Shown one piece after another: positions 21,369-32,800 of a DNA stretch of 64,000 nt. Numbering within the stretch: the stretch's first letter is position 1; each line of letters opens with the position of its first letter. The stretch is from Yamagishiella unicocca (Eukaryota > Chlorophyta > Chlorophyceae > Chlamydomonadales > Volvocaceae), in the NCBI GenBank assembly GCA_003116995.1, contig BDSL01000018.1, positions 930,001-994,000 of the forward strand, in the 5' to 3' direction. The notes below the pieces were generated by a model. That model searched no databases. It was not told the DNA's origin and saw only the letters and a list, made by a program, of their open reading frames with translations. The position numbers and the translations under genes were made by a program.

Positions 21369-24300
21369 ATGACAACAGTGCTAGGGGCACGGCGTCCTAA
21401 CGCTGGCCCCGTTGATAAGTCGCCTTCTGCCGATCGGCCGCACCCTGAGGATGCGAGCGTGCTGCTTCCCACAACTCTGCCGGCTTCGCTGAAGTCGAAG
21501 GCCGATGCAGTCTGGCGGGTGGGTTTCTTTGTCTGCGACCAGTGTGGTTGCAAAATCCTTACGGCACGGGCGAATGCCGTGTTTCGGGAAGGCTTTGAAC
21601 GTGCAATTGCTCCATTGCCGTAATTCGGGAACACCTATGGCGTGCGATTGCTCCATGACCGCAGTTTGGGAAATACGTCTTCAGGGCCGATTTCGATTCA
21701 GCAAACCTGGACAGCGTGGAGCAGGGTGTCGCCGCCAACGAATTTTACATACAGACGTGCAGGGACTGTGGGGGTACTGCAAACGAGAAAGCGACGCGGA
21801 CATGGTTTTACTTCAGCGTGTCGGGGCACAACCCAGGGGACCTCGTAGTCCTGACCATCCTGAACCTCAACAAGCAGAGCAGGTTATACTCACAGGATTA
21901 TCGGCCTGTCTCTTGGTGTGCAACACAAGCGGAGTGGCAGCCACTGAAGTAAGCATTCTTAGGGGTGTTTGGGTGGTTGGGACAAGGATTCAGGGCGGGG
22001 GTTTACTGCACAGCAAAGCGGTAACGTCCTGCGCATGAGAAACCCGTTGGCCCGGGTACACTTATTTCCTGTTATCTCGTTACCAGGCTAAGGGTTACAT
22101 ACCGGCGCGAGGGCGATGACTTCCAGCTGCGATTCTGCCACCGCTTTGAGAACGACGACGAGACGCTGTTTGCGTTCGCCATTCCGTTCAGCTACCAGCA
22201 AACGAAGGCAAGTCGATTGACGCATCCAGTCTGTGCGTTCTGTACATCAGCAGAAGCACGTTTGAAACCAGATTGCATACACTATGCATGTATATTGCGC
22301 ATTGTGTATATGCACGGTATGCTCTGATCTGGATACGGCGAGGCCTGTGTCCCTCTATATACTAAAGATAGCCATTTGGCCGCTGCCGGCTCCAGCACTG
22401 GTGGTGCTGCACCATGCCTCGTCGCTGACTTCGCCACGTATCTCGGCTGCCGGTGTTGCTGCTGCCGGTCTCCGCCATTCGCGCAGGACATGCTGGACCA
22501 TCTGGACGAGCAGCTGCCAATCGCCTCGTACGGCAGCATGCCTACGGCGGCGTCCGATGCGCGTGATGTGGCTGTCGAGGGCAGCTCGGCGTCCGTTGCT
22601 GGCGCGGCGCCCGGCACAGCGTCTGCGTCCGCGCCCAGCACCCCTCGCTCCTTGCATCCCGAAACCTCGTCCGCCGGTGCCGATCGAGCAGCAGCGCCGC
22701 GCGCGCGGTGCGCAAGCGACGCGGCACACGGCGCCGGCAGCCCCCGGGGCGCACGGCTGTATTACCGGCGGCAGCTGCTGACCAGGTCGCTTGAGGGCCG
22801 GCGAGTGGAGGTCATCACCATCACGGACTGCAGCGGAGCGTCGGGGGAAACCGAGCCGCCCCTGCCGGGTGTGTTTCATCATGACCCCGGGCCCCCTGCG
22901 ACAATCTTCCGCGACAAGACGGTGTTCTTCATCTCCAGCCGGGTGCACCCCGGTGAGACGCCCGCGACGCACATGTTCAACGGCATGCTCGCCTTCCTGC
23001 TGCGGCGGACCGACCCACGGGCCGCGGCGCTGCGGCGGCGCTTCGTGTTCAAGCTCGTGCCCATGGTCAACCCCGACGGCGTTGCGGTGGGCAACTACCG
23101 CACCGACACGCTGGGGCAGAACCTCAACCGCTTTTACAACGGCGTTCCCGACGAGGTGCGCGGTTGAGGGCCGGCCGCTAAAATGGATTGGGCTGTGGTA
23201 CTCGGGCCTGGGCTGCGGGGGACTGAGGGCATGAGCTCTCCGTACGGCTAGACAGCACTGGGTCTCGCTGCGAACCAATCCGCCCTGCTTTGCAACCTGC
23301 TCCCATCGTTGCCGGAATGCCTCAGAAGACCCAGCCCAGCGTGTACGCCATCAAGACCCTGCTCATGTACTACGCCCAACACGGCCTGCTCGAGTACTAC
23401 ATTGACCTGCACGCGCATGCGAATAAGAAAGGTTGGTGCTATAGGCCCTGTCGGCTTAGGCTGAGGGGAGTGTGTATTGGACGCTGTGCCAGATGAGTTT
23501 TTGGGTACTTGTCGAGCAGTTAGCTCGGGGAACCTGAATTGCAAGTATAATCCAACTCATGTTAGTCCGTGAGGAGCCGTTGACGTTTCGCGGTTGGTGC
23601 CCACGCCTCGCCTGCACTCTTTAGGTGTCTTCATATACGGTAACACACTCGAGGACGGTGACGCGCATCTCCAAAGCCTTTTGTACGCAAAGCTGGTTGC
23701 GCTGAACAACTCCACCTTCGACTTCATCGGCTGCAACTACACGGAGAAGAACATGAGTCGCGCGGACAAGGACGGCTCCTCAAAGGAGGGCGCTGGGCGG
23801 GTGGCCCTCTACCGGTGAGGGCATGGGCTCGCCAATCTGCACTGCTGCATGCAACAGGACCTTCAGGCTCGCCATTTGGACGTTTGCTCATCACGTAAGG
23901 CTACGACTGCGGTGGCTCACGTAGCTGGCAAGTGACAATTCAGTTGCCTGCGTGCATTCGGTTAGCGCCGTGGCAGCAGTACATAAGAGCTTCATGTGGG
24001 CCTAGGTCGATAGGTCAATGACTCAGGCATTACCCAGTGCGGCCTCAACTCATCGCATGTTGACCCGGCTCCATACACAGGGAGACCGGCTTGACACACC
24101 TGTACACGATCGAAGCCAACTACAACACAGCGCGCACGCTCAACGTTGTGGCGCCTGCCGCCGGAGATCACGGCGGCCGCGCCTCACCACCTTGCAATAA
24201 GCGTTTCCCGCCCAAGTTCACTGTCGGAGCTTTCCACGTGAGGGGGCCTGTCGTGAAGGGGTCGTTTGTCGTTGCTTCAGCAGTTTCGCACGGACGGGGC

Positions 24301-26622
24301 ACCTTATCATTGCCCTGGGTTGCAAGCCCGCCGCTGTCCTGCACTGCGCGTTACATTACAAACGTCGCGAGTAAGGTGCTGAGGAACTTGCAGTGATTTC
24401 ATGCACCGCGGGCACGGCATAGCGCGGGGAATGCATCTCTTCCCGCGTAGACAACGACGTTTGAGAGTCCGTCGCGCTGTGCAAAAGCAAGGCCGGAGCG
24501 TGGGTCGCACTGTTGTCCTTATCGTCTACTCCTACCGTTAACACAGTGACTCGCTAGGGGGTGACCTGATGGATGTGCTAGTGCCGAGAAGTCCGAGATA
24601 AGCGTCGCCTCATCTCGCCGGTGCCGATCACGCAGAGCGTTGGGAGGGCTTTCCTGGTCGCTGCGCTGGACATGGAGAGCGCAAATCCTTGGAGCCGCCT
24701 GCCGCACAGCGAGCACCGCAACCTGGAGGGCGTCCGCAGTTGGATCCTCACGGTGCTCCGTGCGACGACCGAGACGCGCGCAGCGCACCTGCCGCCGATG
24801 AGCGATGCTGCGGTGGAGGTGCTGCGAAGCATGATCGCGTCAGGGGCGCTGCGGGTCGCCGCGCCCTTGGCATCCGGCGGCCGAACACGTGAGTCGCCGC
24901 AGCGGCCAGTCGCCGTGGGGCGGATCCGCCAGCTGTGACGGCACTGCACTGCTCCACGCCGTGACTAACGTGAGGTGTCGACCTGCAACTATGCAGTGAA
25001 GCCCGCGCTTGCGATGTGTCTAGCACCCGATGCGGAAGGGCGGGCCCGCACCTGTACGGGCGAAAGCAATCCTGCATCTCTGGGTGCCGATTGGCATGGG
25101 GGCAGATTTCAGATTTACATCACATCACCGCATGCACGGCGTCATTCCAGCATGCGGCGCTAAGTTTTATTTTTTGCGGTTTGTTGCAAAAGGAACATAA
25201 ACCTTTCCTGCGATGTGCTTTACTAAACCCGCAGGCCACCGCTCGACCACTGTGGACTCCCCCGCCAGCAGTGCGGTGGGCTATAGCACCTCCAGCAGTA
25301 TGGCCGGCAGCCCGAGCCCAGTTGCGTTTGGCCGGAGTGTGGTCGGTACCGGCGCCGGCGCGAGCGCCAGCGCCAGCGCTGGGCGCCGAGTGCCTCCAGG
25401 GCCCCTGCCCTCTCGCCGCTCGAACGCCTCGCTCCCCGTTATCGGCGGCGCGGGGCATGGCTCCCCGTCGACCAGCTCGTCCGGTGTTGCAGCGCGCCGT
25501 GTTGCGGCGGTAGGGTCCCTCAGCAGGACCAGCGGCGACGGCCTGGCCCGGAGTACTAGTCTGCCTGTGCGCAGCATGACACCGTCGACGTCACGCCAGT
25601 CGCCGCGTTGCTCAATTGGGTGCGCGCCCGGGAGCAAGGAGGCTGCCGCTGAGCCGGCCGCAGCAACTGAACCAGGCTGTGAGGACGTCGAGGGCATGGA
25701 TACTGGCGTGGCTGCTGACGACTCTGCCCGCATGATGGTCGATGGGCCCAGTGACAGCGACGGCGATGAGGAACTCGACGAGGAACCTCTGAAGACGGCG
25801 TCGCCGGCGTCAAACTCCCCAGTCACGCCGGTAAGTCAGCATGCTTTCTTTCCACTCCGGTCGCGGCCGGGGTCTCGAGGTCCTGCCATTAGCCCCCGTA
25901 AATGACATCGCATCCTCGTGGCTCGCCCACCTTTCCCAAGTTGGTGGCGTTGGCAGCTTCTTGAGATTGTACCACGCAATCAGTTGTTGCATAGCGACTG
26001 GAGGGCTCGCCGGCCATGCAGATGGCTCGCTGGATGTGTCCAAGTGGACATGGTTGCAATAGCTCGTATTCGCTGAATCCTTCTTTCCGAAATTTCAATC
26101 CTGTGTCTTACGCAGGTGTCAGCGCGTTTCCGCAACCTCGAGTCGCCTCTGCGGTCCTCGTCCGTCCATACGTACAAGGGCGCGGCGGTATATTGCGGTA
26201 GGGTCACGGAATTCAAGTTTCCACTTGCGGACCGCAGTCCTGGCGGGCACGACAGTAATGGAGGCTCTGGAGGCCTGAACGACACATTGCGGAGCTCTGG
26301 CGGTGGTCAGCTCAGCGGCGGCATCAGCAGCAGGCCTCCGTCGGCTGGCGGGGTGCGCCGGCCTATGTCCGCTGGGGGAGCTGCCACGACACCATCTTCG
26401 GCTGGTGGCTTTCCTTCGAGGACTGTTGCTGGCAGCCCCTCGGCGTTCCCAGTCGGCGCCGGGGCAAACGCACGGCACATGGTGCTGGCCCGCCCTATGG
26501 GTACTGGTGCCGCCGTGCTGGTAACGCCGGAACAGATCGCCGGAGGACCGGCCGCTACTTCTAAAAGCAAAACGACCTTGAGCTTTGGAAGGTCGGGCAG
26601 TGCAAATCGTAGAAATCGATGA
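21369..26622 (+). CDS. AGBL5: cytosolic carboxypeptidase, AGBL5/CCP5 type (tubulin deglutamylase)
   Basis: M14-family metallocarboxypeptidase; CCP5 members remove branch-point glutamates from polyglutamylated tubulin in cilia and cytoplasmic microtubules. Ten exons join in phase (21369-21518, 21665-21948, 22087-22207, 22487-23155, 23326-23431, 23625-23814, 24081-24237, 24636-24888, 25235-25830, 26116-26622), giving about 1010 aa. The N-terminal beta domain includes RLYSQDYRPVSW and AFAIPFSYQQ. The zinc site is HPGETPATH with the third ligand in DLHAHANKKG; substrate residues lie in NPDGV and GQNLNRFYN, and the catalytic Glu in YTIEANYN. A low-complexity Ser/Ala/Pro insert of about 90 residues sits inside exon 4. 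The Ser-rich tail from about residue 645 is longer than in animals (human about 886 aa total) and probably disordered. One intron (22208-22486) uses a GC donor. Confidence 0.93.
22208..22486 (+). other. GC-AG intron in the CCP5 gene
   Basis: After the codons for YQQTK the intron begins GCAAGT rather than GT. The alternative GT four bases later would shift the frame, while the GC donor joins in phase to DMLDHLDEQ. GC-AG introns are a known minor class spliced by the major spliceosome. Confidence 0.7.
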
Positions 26623-26796
26623 CAACCGCGCTGCGTGAATGCTAATTCTTTGCGGTCATCGTGGTGGGCACAAGGGGTGATCCGACACATGCGGTGATAC
26701 ACACTGAGATGTACTTTTATTTATGCAGCCATTATGTTTGAAGGACAAAACAGTTGACAGACTCATGTGCATTTTCCCATTGGGCGCAGCCCTTGT

Positions 26797-26801
26797 TTAC
26801 A
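26797..26801 (-). terminator. TGTAA poly(A) signal of OSTC
   Basis: The reverse-strand TGTAA lies about 155 bases past the proposed OSTC stop codon and supports the short final exon. Confidence 0.5.
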
Positions 26802-26953
26802 CACGTATATCCATGACGATTGTATTGATATGACCGTGGGGAAGTTCCCGGGCTGTAGGATCACCGCATGTATCCAGGCATCTTGATTCTGTTCATCAGG
26901 GTTATCATCACGGCAAGGAGAACGGTTAGCACAGTTACAGGAGTGCACATATT

Positions 26954-27953
26954 TTAGTTCACGAAGCCGTTTGGAGGGCTGGATTTTGATAATAGGATCC
27001 AGACATCACGGGAGCGCAAATTCGGGGTGCACCGTCAGTCGGTGAAAACTGCCTCATGCAGTGCCCTCGGAGGTAGGCGCTCCATATTTGTGCGGTATTG
27101 ACGTGGACCGGTGTCGTTGTCCACGGAGCGGCGGTGAAGTTCTGTGACCCCAGCTCTAGTTTCCCATCCACTTCCCATGTTATCCTTACGGCTGACTCAC
27201 CTGATAAATATCATGCAGACAATGTACGAGAACACAGTAGCCGCGAATCCCCTGCTCGCAAAATAAGTTTGATTAGTGCGCGTTATGAAGGAAACAAGCA
27301 ACCCCTCATGGCCAGGACCCGCTAAGGCACTGCATTCGTGACTCTGCATTGTGACTGCGATCTCCACGTCAAACCTTAGCGCGATGTATAAACGAGGAGA
27401 ACCCCTCCTTACAACATCATGTAGAAGTTCCGGAAGAGAGTGCTCTTATTCTTGTCACGGCTGAGGTCCAGCAAAATGATACCGACGCCTGCGTGGCAAC
27501 CATATCTCGTAACCTAAGGCGCCCACACTCGGGACGGTTAGCGACTCGTCAGCGCCCCCGCAACACTCACCACCAAGAGTGTAGAAGAAACCACCGCTCA
27601 ATCCCTCAAGGATGAACTGCCCATTAAGGCGATACGGCATGAAAGTCATGGGCTTCACGGCTCCTGCAAGCAGGACATGGACACGGGTTAAACTCCGGGT
27701 ATAAAACACAGTCGCACCCAGAACCCACCGGTCACTGGATCCGTGCTTCCGCCTACAGCCGGAGGCTCGTTGATAATGTCGTAAGCAACGCCCGCCGTGA
27801 CAAAAAAGTAGCTGATGAGCACCAGGGTGCAGACCAGCATGGCCGAGGGCCGAAGCTCCTCCAACTGCAAGGCGTTGGACGTACGCTATGTGTATGCATG
27901 ATTTCGCGATTTATTATATACAAGATCCTGCCTACCGAGTTAAGACGCGCCAT
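26954..27953 (-). CDS. OSTC: oligosaccharyltransferase complex subunit OSTC
   Basis: OSTC is a small ER-membrane subunit that helps dock the STT3A-type oligosaccharyltransferase at the translocon for co-translational N-glycosylation. Six small exons on the reverse strand: 27936-27953, 27729-27864, 27571-27663, 27413-27488, 27201-27251 and a last exon ending at 26954. Their joins are in phase and give about 132 aa (family about 150). Family features: first helix MLVCTLVLISYFFVTAGVAY, the lumenal DIINEPPAVG, the signature PYRLNGQFILEGLSGGFFYT, GVGIILLDLSRDKNKS, and a third helix GFAATVFSYIVCMIFI. The N-terminus is short (MARLNSLEELRPSAM) and the usual basic end (RIKLPGYL in relatives) is replaced by SPPNGFVN in my model, so the first and last exons are least certain. 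One intron is only 65 bp. Confidence 0.88.
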
Positions 27954-28440
27954 AGCGCCGATGTGATCTTCACAAGTCCGCGACTTCCCTATAGATCTAC
28001 GCAGTGCCCTATTGAAGCGAGCTTGCAAGCATGCACTTCTCAATTATTACTGTTGACTGATCCTTGAAACGGTAAGTGGAGGTTCTTGTAACGATACCGG
28101 TGGTACTCTGAACCCTAAATGGTCAGTGGAGAATTACCCAAAGTGACCCTTAACGCGGTGTTGCCGCAGTGGTTGCAAAGCGAAAGAGGGACCGTGCCAA
28201 GGTCTGGATCCGTTCGTAGCGTACGACCAAGCAAACGAGTATACCGGGAAGCAGCTTTCCCATTTAATTTGGACAAAGTAAGCAACAAGACAGACCATAA
28301 AATTGTACTTGATAGGTGGAATAGCACAGCTGGACGTGCACAATGCAGGACAAGGCTTAAATTTCAGCAGCTTGGCAATAACGCAAGCTGAGACATGGGC
28401 AAGGTCCGCTGTCTCATTATGAACAAACTGTTTTCCACAG

Positions 28441-29646
28441 GATTCCTTCCCGAGCTGTGATACCGGTATTTAAGTTGCTTTTTGATCATATGCAGAAACA
28501 GCCCTTGGCCGCTGTCCAGAAACAGCGGCATGGCATCGATATTACCCGCTTCCTCGAGCGCAAAGGTGGTCAGGTGCGAGACTGATGATGACAACCCCGG
28601 GCATCGAATGACGCAAACTCATTTTGCCGGGGCTTCCCGTCTAGGTGCTGAACACGGACGCAGGACCTCGAAGCGGCGTGCCGTCAGGTGAGACGATGCC
28701 TGAAACAATCATTATAATCACAGAATCAACAAGGTACCCGTGCTTACTTCGCATTTTAAACACGCCGGAGCAGATGGTCGCCATGTGGCCGGCGTCCGAC
28801 CTCCTGGAGGCCGGACATCGACTCCTGGCAAACATTTACTCGACAACGTACTCCTAAGCCAGGATGCGGACGACGGCGGCCTGCAGGTTGTGTGGGCCAG
28901 CTCGCCTACTGCCGCATTTTCGCCGCAGAAGGTTAGTTTGTGCAGCGACAGCGTACCAAACAGTTGGGAAGACTGGGCGGCAACACAGGGGCGTCCGTGT
29001 CGGCGCATGCATCCGAGCCGAAAAAACAATATACGCCATTCCGTTGTCTCACTCAAACAGGGCACCGGCGTCTCACAGGAGGCTGCCAGCACGTCCCAGC
29101 CGCCAGCAGATAACTCGCAGGCAAGCAAGGACGGGTTCCGAAGAACCCTTATACAGGCCGTTCAACGTGCGCCATCAGATGCTGAGCGATTCGTTAGCGA
29201 ACATACACAACCACCTGCCAACGTTGGCAGCGGCCACTTGCTGGAACAGCTGCTCTCACGACGCAGCAGTCATAGGTAAGGCAAGCTGGTATGCACGTAA
29301 TGGCTTCACGAATGTCTTGGCATTGCAGCAGTGAAATCGCTAGCCCGAGCCTTTTGAGGGTCATAGTAAGATTCATTCATGCCGAACCCGCCGCAGGGCA
29401 GCGTCCACGTCAGCTCCTGCCGAATTAGCGGCGTCAAAGGATGTTCGACTACCACGCGAAGCGTGCGGGGGCATGCCGAAACCAATGACCCATCAGCTAC
29501 AGCGCGCCGAAACACACATGGGGGCCGCAGGCATGGCAGCAGCCGACAACGATGACCAGTTGATGGTGGAGGTTTTGGCTGGCACTGACACCTACAAGAC
29601 GCCCGCAGCAGCCAGGCAAGCCGCGTATGACATCCTTAGTATATAA
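28441..29646 (+). CDS. possible hypothetical gene, structure tentative
   Basis: No family is recognised. The best evidence is a pair of exons that join in phase: a frame open until about 29276 (with ASKDGFRRTLIQAVQRAPSD and LLEQLLSRRSSHR) and one from about 29397 to a TAA ending at 29646 (DDQLMVEVLAGTDTYKTPAA, then RQAAYDILSI). Upstream, 28441-28574 encodes VIPVFKLLFDHMQKQPLAAV and ends at a good donor, but linking it to the later exons needs either an improbably short 36-base intron or an unseen exon. The start codon is therefore unknown. DNA2 begins only 226 bases downstream, so this could instead be a long DNA2 5' region. Treat it as a lead, not a model. Confidence 0.3.
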
Positions 29647-29872
29647 CAGTGGTCTTACTCATAGAATGGGGCTTGATGTTCATGTCCATTAGGGCAACTG
29701 TGCTCCGTGGCAATAACATCAGTGCACCGTGCCAGGAGTGTCACTTTGCGCGAATTGTTATTTGCGTACCGATCGCCTCCACGCTGAACTCCAATTGCGA
29801 CGCAAAGTCGCCTTCCTTGCAATGTGACTTATTTCTCCCAATGGGGCTTGTCCTTGCAGGCGTGCCTTTACA

Positions 29873-32800
29873 ATGGCCGCTACCCAAAGCGCCGAATGCA
29901 TGCGACCCGCGCTGTGTACACCCTCCTTGCTCACTCTGGGCTGCAAGCGTCCACTAGGGGCGTCAGGAAAGAAAGCGGTTTCGGGCAACAAACGCCGGGC
30001 CTTGCTGGACCTCCTGGACCAGGTTTGTTGGGCTAGGCGTCGCGTGACTAGGAGGCGGCAGACCACTATTATAGCTTTCATGCCGGGCTGCTTTGGGCGG
30101 CATCTCCCCGTTTCCAACATCTATGAAACCCGGTCACTTTGTCAGCGGCAGCGCGTAAAGGCCGATTGGGGATTTATCTTCTACCCTCTGTGTCGTCGCA
30201 CACGTTCAGGTCGAGCTAATGGTGAAGCACCGTGCTCCCGGCGGCGGAGACCGACCGTCACAGCCACTGGCGTTTCCCAGACGCGACGTCCGAAATGGAC
30301 CTTGTGCGGTGTCCGGCGCCTTCAGCGAGCAGTTGCCGCCCCAGCAGGATGCTGAGGTGGCGGAAGCCGCGGCAACTGGCGGTGCTTGTTTGATGACCTC
30401 AGCTACACCTGCCAAGGACCCAATGCCCGGCTTAACTGGTACATGCGCCCAATCTAGCCGTTCCGTTGCGCTGGAGCTAGCAGCAGCACGTAGGGATGCG
30501 GTTGTGGACAACCCTGAAAGCCACTTCGCGTCCGATGGCAGCGAACTTAACAGCATTCCTGCAGTGGCTACACAAGGTCAGGCCGCGTACGCGGGCAACA
30601 TCCTGCCGACGCAACCCATCGAGGAAGGTGCCCTCGTTGCTGCCGCTGGAAGGGCTCAAGTTCGGGATGCCTCGGCCGGAGACATAGCAGTGCCGGCTGT
30701 CTGTTACGCCATGCCGCCGCCAGCAGCTCGCCCCGTCCAGCAGGCTGACATGGCCGACACGGCAGCTGCTCAAGACCCAGTCTCTGGGCGGCAACAGGGC
30801 GGCTTCTCGGTGCCACTACGTGGCGGGCAGAGCGTGGGTGCTGCGCTATCCGGTCAGGCAAACAGCACACCGCATGTTGCCAGGAAGCAGTCAACGGTTC
30901 CACCGTTGCTGGGGGCAGGTGGGCCCCAGGCGTCCACAACGTGGGACGAACCGCTGGTGCTTTCGGGTTCCGGGACAGGGGCCAAGATTCCATGTACTAT
31001 TGCTCGCCGCGAGTCCGGGCCCAACGTCTCCAACCTCCCAGCGGTTTTGCCGAGCGTTGATGATGACGATGATGCATTCTGGGATGATGTCGACGTCGAT
31101 GCCCTTGTGGCTAATGCTACAAGTAGGCAGGCGAGCCCAACAGGTGCGGAGCCTGCTGCCGCGACCAAAGCACCAGGCCCTCATCCGGAGCAGCAGCAAT
31201 TGCAGCCCGTACTACATCACATGCGTCCACCGCTGCAGCACGCGCCTCAGCAACGCCCCTCAGAGCCGCCACAACAGGAGCAGCCGGATTCCTTGCAGCA
31301 GCCTGCGTGCATTGCTGGCACGTCCGTGGGCCTGTTGGGCAACCGCGAAGAGGTGCACTTAGTGGTGTTGGAGGTGGAGCAGTCGCCGGAAAGGCACTTC
31401 AAGGCGTTGCGCTGCTTCAACGAATACAAGGTAGGCAGTGCGATACGTTTAGCATCCTGGTGACGCGCGTCACTGGGCGACTGGCAGCTTCTAACATGTA
31501 CGCATCTGCAGGGCGTCGACGTGCGCGTATACTTGCGGGACATGTGGGCGGACCAGGCGGTTGAGGCGGGCGACACCGTGAACGTGATCGATGGCCGCGC
31601 GCTAACGGACCCGTCATGCACCAGCATTGAGATCAGTGCCAAGGAGGGCTTGCTCATCTTGCACCCCGACGTCCTACTGTCCGGTGCGCCGGTTTTTTCG
31701 CGGCGGGGTTGATTGGAGGTACCTCGCTTGGGATCCTGGGTAAAGGCAGCGAGTAGTTTCCTTCTTTATTCGCCGTGGGCACATGGTACGACTCGTTCGT
31801 TACTGCAGTCGTAGGACTTTCCCTTTAGAAAGGGCCCCGCCCCAAGCCCTACTAACACCGAGCATGTGTGGGGCCCGACTGTTCGCCAGGGACGAGCATC
31901 TGCACGGCCATTCGATGTTCACGCCAGGCGTGGTTGCAGGAACGAGTGGCGAGTGGACCGGGCGGTGAGAAGGCCCTGATGGGCAGCATGATGCACGAGC
32001 TGTTGCAGCGCAGCCTGCGGTCTGCGATTGCTGGGCGGCTGGACAAGAACGTCATGTTGGCCGAGGTGAGGGTAGGCAGGGCGTGTCCGGCTACTAATGG
32101 ATTTTGGACGTAAGAGAGGCCTCTGATGGGTTCTGTCTGGCTACCATTTCCGCTCTATGGGTTTTGGATGTTGCGACGATTGCTGGCCGCTTGCCTCTGC
32201 CTCTGACCGGCTGGCGCCCGTCCTATTTGCGCGGGCTAGGCACGTTCAATCTTGTCATCCAACACGGACAAGCTGCTGGAGAGTCAACAGGATGAGGCGT
32301 CGGTCCTCGCCTTCCTCTCGCAGCAGCTGGATGGAGTGATTGCCTGGTGCAAGTCCTACATTACACCTAACCCTGCCGCACCCCTCGGCGGTCGCATAGA
32401 GCCGGGCAGCGGCGACACGCCGACCTTTTGCCGCGTTACCGAGGTCCTGGACATTGAGGAGAGCATCTGGGCGCCCAAGTACGGCTTGAAAGGCCAGCTG
32501 GACGGTTCCCTTCGCGTGCTGCTGACTGCAAAGGACCCGCTGCGGGCGACAGGGGGCTATGCGGGTAGCGGTGCGCAGCATCGGTCGCAACCGCAGGGAG
32601 CCCAGCAGGACGTATCACGCTTCCATGGTATCCGCAACCGGCGCGCATCGGAGGGCGCTGCGCCTGGCGCCTCGGGGGCTGGCGGCCCTATAGGCGGTGC
32701 TGGACGGCCTCAGCCAGGTCCAGGACATGGCCAGGCGAGGGGACAGCATGCCTGGTCGGTGGGCATAGCCACACCGGCTGGGCACACGTCCACGTTGCAG

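Noticed and set aside
21601..21680. Near-duplicate of GCAATTGCTCCATTGCCG across the acceptor of CCP5 exon 2
   Set aside because: The copies are short and diverged and could be coincidental; the downstream acceptor at 21664 is the one that joins in phase.
28688..28723. 36-base intron joining two upstream segments in phase
   Set aside because: It would be far shorter than any other intron here (minimum about 65 bases), so the join was not accepted.
30820..31362. Alternative 180 aa frame inside DNA2 exon 2
   Set aside because: It is a shadow of the DNA2 frame, which runs open for 407 codons and continues in phase into the nuclease domain.
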